A DNA stretch of 22,445 nucleotides from assembly GCA_023390055.1 (NCBI GenBank), contig JAEWDP010000068.1:1-22445 (forward strand). The letters run 5' to 3'. The position numbers and the translations under genes were made by a program. The DNA comes from Pseudomonadota bacterium. GTDB taxonomy: Bacteria; Pseudomonadota; Alphaproteobacteria; Rhizobiales; Rhizobiaceae. Position 1 is the stretch's first letter. Each line of letters begins with the position of its first letter. Positions 7,500 to 13,422 of this stretch are shown piece by piece. A model generated the notes under the pieces. The model had not been told where the DNA came from and made no database searches. It worked only from the letters and a program-made list of their open reading frames with translations.

Positions 7500-7678
7500 T
7501 AGGCTGGTCCGCGCCGTTTGCCGGCGTGGAAGTCATCACAATGTTGGAACCGGTCTCTTCGTCCGGCATCTTTGTAGTCGTAGGTCTTTCGAAGGTGCTG
7601 GCCTTCGGCTCCGTCTCGCCAGAGGGCATGTTCAGTGCATCAGGCATCGCACGGGTTTTTGCAGGACGAGGAGATTGA
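7496..7678 (+). CDS. Possible small ORF overlapping the glycosylase stop
   Basis: A 60-codon frame begins at an ATG sharing ATGA with the stop of the preceding gene and ends in TGA at 7676-7678. Codon third positions are roughly 60-65 percent G or C, which does not separate it from the opposite strand, where an open frame of similar composition exists. The product (MIGWSAPFAGVEVITML...) is fairly hydrophobic without a convincing membrane helix or known motif. It is reported because of the overlapping-start arrangement; it may not be a gene. Confidence 0.2.
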   Translation: MIGWSAPFAGVEVITMLEPVSSSGIFVVVGLSKVLAFGSVSPEGMFSASGIARVFAGRGD

Positions 7679-8026
7679 CAATTTTCTCCTGAGGGGCCCG
7701 GCTCAAAAGCTCACTTCAACGAGCCACGGGACCATGCATGCAAATTGAATTTCAACAGGAAAGGGTGCGAATGATGGTGCGTTATCACACCCAGAGGAAT
7801 AATCCGTATAGTGAACGAAGCCATAGACGTGCTGAGCGAGGCATGTCTGGACGTGGCTGTGTCGGATTTCAACCTTAGCAAGAAGGTTACGCTGGATAAC
7901 CCGTTACGAAGTTCTTGCCGATGCTTACAACCTGAGAAAGCCGACGGACCTCAGCCAACTTGTTCAGGGGTCAAACGTCACGAGTGTTTCTCCAGCGAAG
8001 AATCGGAGGCAAGCTGATCCGCCTGG
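7500..8026. other. Gene-poor stretch with decayed coding traces
   Basis: Between the glycosylase gene and the small minus-strand genes no confident intact gene is seen. Contents are the doubtful 60-codon frame after 7496, about 130 bp without coding character (7680-7810), and a probable response-regulator remnant (7802-8001). Confidence 0.5.
7802..8001 (+). pseudogene. Probable remnant of a response-regulator receiver domain
   Basis: One frame reads IIRIVNEAIDVLSEACLDVAVSDFNLSKK, which resembles the middle of a CheY-like receiver domain: a helix, then a beta strand ending in the phospho-acceptor Asp of the D-x-N-L type. From 7902 another frame reads RYEVLADAYNLRKPTDLSQL, resembling the receiver C-terminus with the conserved Lys-Pro. 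In an intact domain about 50 residues separate these parts; here only about 12 remain and the frame changes by one base, so a deletion plus frameshift is inferred. The N-terminal third is also missing. Recognition is by eye. Confidence 0.35.
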
Positions 8027-8350
8027 TCAAATTGATCGCTCGGGCCGATTATTTAGAGTTGCTTTGGATCGGAGTCGCGCTGCTCGAAAGTAAACGAGGT
8101 TAGCAACGACGTGACGATGTTGGTCGCCTTTTCTTTTACAAGAGTTTTCAGTCCATTCAGTCGTGCCTCGCAATCTCAGGTCCTTGTAAATGCTATCCAC
8201 GGCCTCCTCTTCAATGCGCTTGATGTGGGTCTCGAAGGTAGCAGTATCATCTGAGCGGTACATGTCACGAATGACCATGCGCAGGATTTCCTGCATCGCG
8301 ATCTGCCATGCAGTCGTGCTTGCCTGAAGTTCGGACGTTTCGCCTGTCAT
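8027..8350 (-). CDS. Small hypothetical protein with a probable frameshift
   Basis: Unrecognised small soluble protein. From the ATG at 8350 (AGGA 6 nt upstream) the product begins MTGETSELQASTTAWQIAMQ, is helical and acidic to about residue 58 (IEEEAVDSIYKDL), and then turns abruptly into an Arg-rich, low-quality tail ending at 8027. In the next frame, from about 8175, the sequence continues naturally as DCEARLNGLKTLVKEKATNI and VTSLLTSFTFEQRDSDPKQL, ending in TAA at 8053-8055. The span 8053-8350 is 298 nt, one more than a multiple of three, fitting a single inserted base near 8173-8180. Corrected length is about 98 residues. It lies 55 nt after another small gene and may share its message. 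Function unknown. Confidence 0.6.
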   Translation of the reverse strand: MTGETSELQASTTAWQIAMQEILRMVIRDMYRSDDTATFETHIKRIEEEAVDSIYKDLRLRGTTEWTENSCKRKGDQHRHVVANLVYFRAARLRSKATLNNRPERSI

Positions 8351-8405
8351 AGGAATTCCTACATTGCTGGATACCTGAGGGGCTGATGAGCTGGCACACT
8401 TTGCG

Positions 8406-8630
8406 TCACGTCAATCTAGCACGCTTTCGTTTCAGAGCTGCGGTTACTCTCGTACGGTCATCTGACTCTTTTGCCAACCGGGCTTCCCGCAACCGAGCAG
8501 TTTTCGCCTCACGGGCCACTGTCACGAAATCGCGCTCTTCCACGGCCTGGTCTCGTGCAAAGAACTGGCTTTGTGTCTTTTGGAAGGCAATTTCCGCCGT
8601 CTGTCGGCTCTTGCTGTAGGTCTGCGTCAT
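8406..8630 (-). CDS. Small basic hypothetical protein, rhizobial type
   Basis: A 74-residue, strongly charged and probably all-helical protein beginning MTQTYSKSRQTAEIAFQKTQ and ending ALKRKRARLT; it is rich in Ala, Arg, Glu and Lys with no membrane segment. I recall similar short proteins annotated as hypothetical in rhizobia, sometimes near cold-shock genes, but cannot name a family. ATG 8630 is preferred over an in-frame start at 8660 because the conserved-looking N-terminus starts there and the 8660 start adjoins the terminator. It lies downstream of cspA, just past the cspA terminator, so read-through may express it. Function not inferable. Confidence 0.65.
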   Translation of the reverse strand: MTQTYSKSRQTAEIAFQKTQSQFFARDQAVEERDFVTVAREAKTARLREARLAKESDDRTRVTAALKRKRARLT

Positions 8631-8663
8631 GGAGTTCTCTTTCTTGGTGGGCCGTTCCATCAG

Positions 8664-8693
8664 CCAACAAAAAAGCCGGGCTAATGCCCGGCT
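8664..8693 (-). terminator. Intrinsic terminator downstream of cspA
   Basis: Perfect 8-bp stem (8674-8681 AGCCGGGC, 8686-8693 GCCCGGCT) with a TAAT/ATTA tetraloop. On the minus strand it is followed by a run of six T. It lies about 63 nt after the cspA stop and about 35 nt before the next minus-strand start. Confidence 0.85.
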
Positions 8694-8755
8694 GGTTGGT
8701 TCATGCTCTCAACAATGCCAGTACATCCGTGGTCAAAGGAGAGCAGGTACCGATG

Positions 8756-8965
8756 TTAAGCAGCCTGAAGGTTGCAGGCAGATGTTTTGCCCGACTTGCT
8801 GTCGCGCTCCAGCTCGTAGCTGAGCTTCTGGCCTTCGACGATTTCGCGCATTCCTGCACGCTCAACAGCCGAGATGTGAACGAACGCATCTGCGCCGCCA
8901 TTGTCTGGCTGAATGAAGCCGAAGCCCTTAGTGGAATTGAACCATTTAACTGTGCCAGTGGTCAT
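8756..8965 (-). CDS. cspA: Cold-shock protein (CspA family)
   Basis: Single cold-shock (OB-fold) domain protein of 69 residues acting as an RNA chaperone. The motifs GTVKWFNSTKGFGFIQP (RNP1 in KGFGFI) and DAFVHISAVERAG (RNP2-like VHI) are intact, followed by EGQKLSYELERD. The ATG at 8965 (MTTGTVKWF) has AAGGG 7 nt upstream; an upstream in-frame start would add MKGFI and destroy that spacing. Transcription probably starts near 9102 from a near-consensus promoter, giving a leader of about 137 nt with two hairpins, as is common for cold-shock genes. An intrinsic terminator follows, so the gene is likely monocistronic with read-through into the small genes downstream. Confidence 0.96.
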   Translation of the reverse strand: MTTGTVKWFNSTKGFGFIQPDNGGADAFVHISAVERAGMREIVEGQKLSYELERDSKSGKTSACNLQAA

Positions 8966-8998
8966 GATGAACCCTTTCATAGCAATATTACAGGACCT

Positions 8999-9071
8999 CA
9001 GAGCGAAAGCTCTGCGGATGAGATAGCGATTATTTGAAAGGGAAATTCGTCAGGCGCGGTGCCAATCGCGC
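8999..9071 (-). promoter_or_regulatory. Structured 5' leader of cspA (two hairpins)
   Basis: Two inverted repeats lie between the cspA promoter and start codon: 8999-9004/9009-9014 (CAGAGC and GCTCTG, 4-nt loop) and 9054-9058/9067-9071 (GCGCG and CGCGC, 8-nt loop). On the transcript the loop nearest the ribosome site reads UUUC. Long structured leaders control stability and translation of many cold-shock mRNAs; that role here is inferred. Confidence 0.45.
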
Positions 9072-9108
9072 AGTAACCAAAGTCAGCAAGCAAAAGATCG
9101 ATAAACCA

Positions 9109-9137
9109 TAGATAGAGAAGAAAGGAGAAGATGTCAA
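9109..9137 (-). promoter_or_regulatory. Near-consensus sigma70 promoter of cspA
   Basis: On the minus strand TTGACA (9132-9137) is followed after exactly 17 nt by TATCTA (9109-9114). The predicted start is near 9102. Confidence 0.75.
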
Positions 9138-9226
9138 CTTTTAGTTTGGGTGAACTGTTGTCGGTCAAATACTCCAGTCAATGCGGCGTGAGGAGCGGCC
9201 GCCAGATACTACGTTGCCAACCATGC

Positions 9227-9256
9227 TTGACTAATACATAGTCGTTCAGCTATATA
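9227..9256 (+). promoter_or_regulatory. Promoter of the arsR-type operon
   Basis: TTGACT (9227-9232) and TATATA (9251-9256) are 18 nt apart. The -10 box lies inside the left arm of the inverted repeat 9244-9274, so a bound repressor would block polymerase. Confidence 0.6.
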
Positions 9257-9274
9257 TTGAACATATAGCTGAAC
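9244..9274. promoter_or_regulatory. Operator of the ArsR-type regulator: perfect 12-bp inverted repeat
   Basis: GTTCAGCTATAT (9244-9255) and ATATAGCTGAAC (9263-9274) are perfect reverse complements around a 7-nt spacer. The spacer contains TGAAC (9258-9262), making an overlapping GTTCA...TGAAC repeat with the left arm and a direct TGAAC repeat with the right. It ends 14 nt before the ArsR start and covers the -10 box, the classical layout for autorepression by a dimeric winged-helix repressor. Confidence 0.75.
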
Positions 9275-9288
9275 AGGTATGGGTATTC

Positions 9289-9612
9289 ATGGCCACGACG
9301 CGTGATGAAATTTTCAGGGCATTGGCTGATCCCACACGGCGAGCGATCTTCGAACGTTTATGTCGCGAGGGTGAGAGGACCGTCAGCATCTTGACTGCCG
9401 GAGCCGGGGTTTCACAGCCAGTAGTTTCCAAGCACCTTGCTTCTTTGAAACGCGCAGGCCTCGTGCGCCACCGACATGAAGGCCGACGCACCCATTACAT
9501 CGCGGAATATGCCGCGCTCGCTCCTTTGGTCGACTGGGCACAAGAAATGACTGGTTTCTGGGAGAAGAAGTTCGACGCGTTGGAAGACGTGCTAAACAGG
9601 ATGGACGAATGA
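9289..9612 (+). CDS. ArsR/SmtB-type winged-helix transcriptional regulator
   Basis: DNA-binding repressor of 107 residues. The start MATTRDEIFRALADPTRRAI is the typical ArsR head; the recognition helix region is SILTAGAGVSQPVVSKHLAS, followed by LKRAGLVRHRHEGRRTHYIA (wing). The only Cys is in the LCREGERT helix-turn and there is no Cys/His metal-site cluster, so it probably belongs to the non-metal subgroup that sits before SRPBCC proteins. The ATG at 9289 is 14 nt past the operator repeat. The stop overlaps the next start by 4 nt (ATGA). Autoregulation through 9244-9274 is inferred; the inducer is unknown. Confidence 0.9.
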   Translation: MATTRDEIFRALADPTRRAIFERLCREGERTVSILTAGAGVSQPVVSKHLASLKRAGLVRHRHEGRRTHYIAEYAALAPLVDWAQEMTGFWEKKFDALEDVLNRMDE

Positions 9613-10040
9613 CTGAGATGCTGACCGAAAACCGAACCGTGACCATCGAACGCGAGATGCCGCATCCGCCAGAAAAGCTCTGGCGTGCGCTGACACAGCC
9701 ACATCTGATCGCGGAATGGCTGATGAGCAACGATTTCGCCCCTGTCGTCGGCCATCGCTTCAATCTATCTGGTGAATGGGGCGGCGTGCTGGATTGTGAA
9801 GTACTCATCGTGGAGACAGGCGAGCGGCTGTCATACACTTGGAACTATGCCCACAAGGACCGAGCTTACAATCTGAACAGCGTGGTGACCTTCACCCTCA
9901 CACCGACAGCCCGGGGCACACATCTTCGAATGGAACAATCAGGCTTCCTGCCCGGCCAGACGCAAGCCTTCAACGGTGCCCGTCAAGGATGGAAAGGCTT
10001 TCTGGACAAGTTGGATACGCTGGCAGCCACTCTAGGCTGA
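9609..10040 (+). CDS. SRPBCC / AHSA1-family ligand-binding-fold protein
   Basis: A 143-residue START-like (Bet v1/AHSA1) protein. The sequence opens with NRTVTIEREMPHPPEKLWRA and continues LTQPHLIAEWLMSNDF, the common signature of activator-of-Hsp90-homologue-1-like proteins, then the sheet residues GERLSYTWNYAH and TFTLTPTARGTHLRMEQSGF, ending in the long C-terminal helix QGWKGFLDKLDTLAATL. No catalytic motif is visible; the fold usually binds a hydrophobic ligand in a cavity. It is translationally coupled to the ArsR-type gene. Such pairs are widespread but mostly uncharacterised, so a role as sensor or effector of the same signal is only a suggestion. Confidence 0.9.
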   Translation: MTEMLTENRTVTIEREMPHPPEKLWRALTQPHLIAEWLMSNDFAPVVGHRFNLSGEWGGVLDCEVLIVETGERLSYTWNYAHKDRAYNLNSVVTFTLTPTARGTHLRMEQSGFLPGQTQAFNGARQGWKGFLDKLDTLAATLG

Positions 10041-10150
10041 CCGCCGTTGAGGCAATCATCCGCTTTGCTTACGTGACGAGTGCAAGTCCTGGAAAGCCTA
10101 CAGCTTGGCGATAAGCGACCCTGTCTGACAATTTCTTGGAGTTTAAATAC

Positions 10151-10354
10151 ATGAGCTGGAACAAATCCGTGCGACAGTTTCATCGATGGATATCGATAAT
10201 CTTCACCCTCACGGTCAGTGCCAATTTCGCCGCCATGGCCTTCGGTCAGCCACCGAACTGGATCGTCTATTCGCCACTGTTACCACTGTTTCTGTTGCTG
10301 GCCAGCGGACTTTACCTGTTTGTCCTGCCTTACATGGTGAAACGTGGTGGCTGA
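10151..10354 (+). CDS. Small two-helix membrane protein of the ArsR-SRPBCC cassette
   Basis: A 67-residue protein starting MSWNKSVRQFHRWIS with two predicted membrane helices, about residues 13-31 and 41-61 (YSPLLPLFLLLASGLYLFVL), separated by a short FGQPPNWIV loop, with basic ends (FHRW head, MVKRGG tail). The positive-inside rule suggests both ends are cytoplasmic. The ATG at 10151 has TTGGAG about 10 nt upstream. It follows the SRPBCC gene by 110 nt on the same strand with no terminator seen between, so co-expression is likely. The N-terminal pattern resembles PepSY-type membrane proteins only loosely. No function is assigned. Confidence 0.75.
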   Translation: MSWNKSVRQFHRWISIIFTLTVSANFAAMAFGQPPNWIVYSPLLPLFLLLASGLYLFVLPYMVKRGG

Positions 10355-10384
10355 GCGACACCCATCCTTTTTGGCCGGAAGCAG

Positions 10385-10852
10385 TCACAAGTTCACTGGA
10401 TGAAGCACATCAGTTCCAACGTCAAACATGACGCCAATGCCCTCAGTTTTCCAATTCCTCTCAACAATTGCCGGGAAGCTGGTCGCGGTGGAATCGATCA
10501 GTCGGGTACCGAAGCTCGCTAAAGCTGTTTCCTCGAGAAAGGGGCGGTCCCCCTTTCTCGACCTATTCGAGGCGAACAACGCCTCCCTCACATTGGGGCC
10601 TGATCGTCACTCTACCGTTTGGCACCGACAAGTACTTGGCGGGGTTCGTAGCCAGTTTATGAAGGAGAAGAGCGAACCTTGTAATGTGGCTTTGTGCTAC
10701 CGGAAGATTGGGCCTTCCAGAGAGATTTTTTCCTTCGGGATCCTGGTAGGGTGCAACGATTTTCTCGACCACTTGAAGCAGTGTCACTGTGCTGTTGTCT
10801 TGCCCCTGCTCATGAAGGCATGCCGTCGTAAGTTCATGGGCTGCAGCAGGTT
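10385..10852 (-). pseudogene. Decayed C-terminal part of an HWE-type histidine kinase
   Basis: The minus strand encodes the end of an HWE-family sensor kinase. One frame runs from just after the ribB stop: AAAHELTTACLHEQ, LLQVVEKIVAPY, then LLLHKLATNPAKYLSVPNGR, equivalent to the N-box HELATNAAKYGALS. It reaches GGVVRLE and hits TAG at 10563-10565 where the family has Trp (LEWVE-GGPP). The same frame continues VEKGGPPL. The conserved end then shifts frame by one base near 10541: ASFGTRLIDSTATSFPAIVE followed by RNWKTEGIGVMF, corresponding to GFGSRLIE...W...G. Thus one nonsense change, one single-base insertion and N-terminal truncation at the ribB end are visible. The sensor and HWE histidine regions are absent. 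Confidence 0.75.
10533..10561. repeat. Perfect 12-bp inverted repeat inside the kinase pseudogene
   Basis: TCGAGAAAGGGG (10533-10544) and CCCCTTTCTCGA (10550-10561) are exact reverse complements with a 5-nt spacer. There is no T-run on either side. The apparent frameshift of the pseudogene falls in the GGGG of the left arm. Confidence 0.8.
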
Positions 10853-11953
10853 CTAGATGATCTCGGTATCGGTGATCTGAATGCCAAAGCCTTCCAGGCC
10901 AACATAATGCCGTTCACGCGACGAATGGAGTTGAATTGAGGTGACGCCGAGATCCCGAAGTATCTGTGCGCCCAGTCCGATCTCCAGCCATTCGCTTTCC
11001 CGCTGCTGTGCCTCGCTGTGTATTTCGCGATCATGTATATTGCTGCGCACGGTCGTTGATACGCCAACCCCGACTGAACCTTCACGCAGATAGACGATGA
11101 TACCGCGACCCTTGGCGGAGAACCGCTTCATGAAGTCGTCTACCTGACGGTCCCGGCCAAAAACATCTTGACCGACATGCTCGAGATGAAGCCGTACCGG
11201 GATATCGACACCGTCGCGGATATCGCCGAAAACCACGGCCAGGTGTTGCATCGGGTCCCATGGCAGGGAATAGGCATGGGCCTTTGCCGGCCCGTAGGGG
11301 GTCTCGACGTCAAAGCTGGTTTCCTGCTGGATCAAGGTTTCCTTGCGCTGCCGATAGGCAATGAGGTCGGCGACCGAAATCTGCTTCAGGTTGTTGCGAG
11401 CGGCAAAATCGGCGACCTGAGGGCCGCGCATGACTGTGCCGTCATCATTGACCAGTTCGGAGATGACGCCAACGGGCGGCAGGCTGGCGAGGTTGCAAAG
11501 GTCGACGGCGGCCTCGGTGTGGCCCGATCGCATCAACACGCCGCCCTCGCGCGACAGGAGCGGAAAGATGTGGCCTGGCCGCGTAAAGTCGGATGCGCCG
11601 ACATTCGAGTTTGCAAGATTGCGGACGGTCAGCGTGCGGTCCTCGGCGGAAATCCCGGTCGTCGTTCCATGCTTGAAATCGACGGACACGGTGAAAGCTG
11701 TCGTATGGGCGCTGTCGTTTTCTGCCACCATGGCATTCAGGTTCAGGCGTCTTGCCTCTTCCTTTGGCATGGGAGCGCATACGATACCTGACGTATGCCG
11801 GATGATGAACGCCATCTTTTCCGAGGTGCAGTGAACTGCTGCAACAATAAGGTCGCCCTCGTTTTCGCGGTCATCATCATCTGTGACAACAACAATTTCG
11901 CCTGCTTCGAAGGCTCGAATGGCATCGACGATGCGTTTCTGGTCGTAGGCCAT
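10853..11953 (-). CDS. ribB: 3,4-dihydroxy-2-butanone-4-phosphate synthase with inactive GCHII-like domain
   Basis: Makes the four-carbon precursor of riboflavin from ribulose 5-phosphate in the cytoplasm. Residues 1 to about 205 are the DHBP synthase domain with the acidic loop DDDDRENEGDLIVAA, HTSGIVCAPM, RPGHIFPL and RSGHTEAAVDL. The rest is shaped like GTP cyclohydrolase II (VRLHLEHVGQDVFG ... LGLGAQILRDLGV-like end), but the zinc cysteines of HSECLTGD...RCDCG are all replaced (LHLEHVGQ, RDRQVDDF) and QEGRGIGL is absent, so GCHII activity is not expected. It resembles the alphaproteobacterial RibBX-type arrangement. The ATG at 11953 has AAGGA 8 nt upstream, overlapping the aroC stop codon; the gap is 11 nt. 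366 residues. Confidence 0.9.
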   Translation of the reverse strand: MAYDQKRIVDAIRAFEAGEIVVVTDDDDRENEGDLIVAAVHCTSEKMAFIIRHTSGIVCAPMPKEEARRLNLNAMVAENDSAHTTAFTVSVDFKHGTTTGISAEDRTLTVRNLANSNVGASDFTRPGHIFPLLSREGGVLMRSGHTEAAVDLCNLASLPPVGVISELVNDDGTVMRGPQVADFAARNNLKQISVADLIAYRQRKETLIQQETSFDVETPYGPAKAHAYSLPWDPMQHLAVVFGDIRDGVDIPVRLHLEHVGQDVFGRDRQVDDFMKRFSAKGRGIIVYLREGSVGVGVSTTVRSNIHDREIHSEAQQRESEWLEIGLGAQILRDLGVTSIQLHSSRERHYVGLEGFGIQITDTEII

Positions 11954-11964
11954 GGAAGGGTTCC

Positions 11965-13062
11965 TTATCGAAGCTGACCGGTCTGTGCCCGGTCCCGAAG
12001 GTAGTGGTCGGCAATGGCGCAGGCAACCATGGCCTCGCCGATAGGCACGGCTCGGATGCCGACACAAGGGTCATGGCGACCCTTGGTGCGCACATCGACA
12101 TTCTTGCCATCCGCGTCGATCGACTGACGCTCGGTCAATATGGATGAGGTTGGCTTAATGGCAAAGCGTGCGACGACAGACTGGCCGGTGGAGATGCCGC
12201 CGAGGATGCCGCCGGAATGGTTGGACAGGAATACCGGACGCCCATCGTTGCCCATCCGCATTTCGTCGGCGTTTTCTTCGCCGCTCAGTTCGGCGGTTTT
12301 AAATCCGTCACCGATCTCCACGCCCTTGACAGCGTTGATCGACATCAAAAGGGACGCAATATCCTGATCGAGTTTTCCATAGATCGGCGCACCAAGCCCG
12401 GGTGGGACATTTTCGGCAACGATCTCGACAACGGCACCAATTGAGGAACCGGCCTTGCGAATGGTGTCGAGATAATCTTCCCAGACCGGGACGATGTCCG
12501 GGTCTGGGGAGAAGAACGGATTTTGATCAATCTGTGTCCAGTCCCAGTTGGCACGGTTGATCTTGTGTTTGCCGATCTGGACGAGAGCGCCGCGCACTTG
12601 AAGTTCCGGCACCACCTTGCGGGCGAGCGCACCGGCGGCCACGCGGGCAGCGGTTTCACGCGCGGAAGAGCGTCCGCCGCCGCGATAGTCGCGAATTCCG
12701 TATTTCACATCATAACTGAAATCAGCATGGCCCGGGCGATAGCGCCGCGCGATTTCGCCGTAATCCTTGGAGCGCTGATCGGTGTTTTCGATCAACATCG
12801 AAATCGGCGTCCCGGTCGTGATCATCGTTTCGCCGTCCTCGGCGATCATGGTTCCGGAAAGCACCTTTACGACATCGTCTTCCCGGCGTTGGGTGACGAA
12901 GCGCGACTGGCCCGGCTTGCGCTTGTCCATCCAGTGTTGGATCTCGTCGAGTGTAAGATGGAGACCGGGGGGGCAGCCGTCAACGACACAGCCAAGTGCC
13001 GGACCGTGACTTTCGCCCCAGGTGGTTACGCGGAAGAGATGACCGAACGTGTTGTGAGACAT
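11965..13062 (-). CDS. aroC: Chorismate synthase
   Basis: Last step of the shikimate pathway: FMN-dependent conversion of EPSP to chorismate in the cytoplasm. The 365 residues carry all signatures: N-terminal TFGHLFRVTTWGESHGPALG, the RPGHADFSYDVKYGIRDYRG block followed by GGGRSSARETAARVAAGA, and near the C-terminus GRHDPCVGIRAVPIGEAM. Length matches the family (about 360). Start ATG at 13062 (MSHNTFGHLF) with GGACGG upstream. The stop (TAA) lies 11 nt before ribB, so the two are probably one transcript. A weak promoter candidate is in the 360-bp gap upstream. Confidence 0.97.
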   Translation of the reverse strand: MSHNTFGHLFRVTTWGESHGPALGCVVDGCPPGLHLTLDEIQHWMDKRKPGQSRFVTQRREDDVVKVLSGTMIAEDGETMITTGTPISMLIENTDQRSKDYGEIARRYRPGHADFSYDVKYGIRDYRGGGRSSARETAARVAAGALARKVVPELQVRGALVQIGKHKINRANWDWTQIDQNPFFSPDPDIVPVWEDYLDTIRKAGSSIGAVVEIVAENVPPGLGAPIYGKLDQDIASLLMSINAVKGVEIGDGFKTAELSGEENADEMRMGNDGRPVFLSNHSGGILGGISTGQSVVARFAIKPTSSILTERQSIDADGKNVDVRTKGRHDPCVGIRAVPIGEAMVACAIADHYLRDRAQTGQLR

Positions 13063-13422
13063 TTCAGACCGTCCATAATGGGTTAGCTCTTGCCAACTCC
13101 GGGGCTGTCTTATGAAAAAGCGCTGCGGCCGACAAGCCCCATGCGCGGCAATCTGGTCTGCGAATGCGTGTTTGCCAATAATGTTACAAGCCGGCTGCCC
13201 TTAAAGATGACCATGAGCCGGCGGCGTGGCCTGGAATATAGCGCCGACACCGCTCCGCGACCACATCATGCATCCAGTTTGCTGTCGATCGCGTCAATGC
13301 CATTTGCCACGAAACCGGCCCATCTTTCACGAATGAGAAATGTCAGCCGGTGTGCACAGGCGATTGTACCTGCCAGAATTCCGCTTTGGTGGAAGTTGTG
13401 CCCAGCAGAACGCCCCCTTGTC
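13063..13422. other. 360-bp intergenic region upstream of aroC
   Basis: No recognised gene. On the minus strand a weak promoter-like pair (TTGTCG about 13121-13126 and TAAGAC about 13098-13103, 17 nt apart) could serve aroC. A short open stretch on the minus strand ending near 13266 (ERWAGFVANGIDAIDSKLDA) has no start of its own that I trust and was not recognised. Confidence 0.4.

Noticed and set aside
7222..7647. Minus-strand open frame of 141 codons across the end of the glycosylase gene
   Set aside because: More than half is antisense to the glycosylase; the remaining Pro/Thr-rich part is not recognisable and codon bias does not favour it over the plus strand.
10533..10561. The 12-bp inverted repeat as an intrinsic terminator
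   Set aside because: No T-run follows on either strand and it lies inside a decayed coding sequence.
11168..11791. Plus-strand open frame of 207 codons inside ribB
   Set aside because: Antisense to the DHBP synthase gene, which has all its family motifs; no homology-like pattern.
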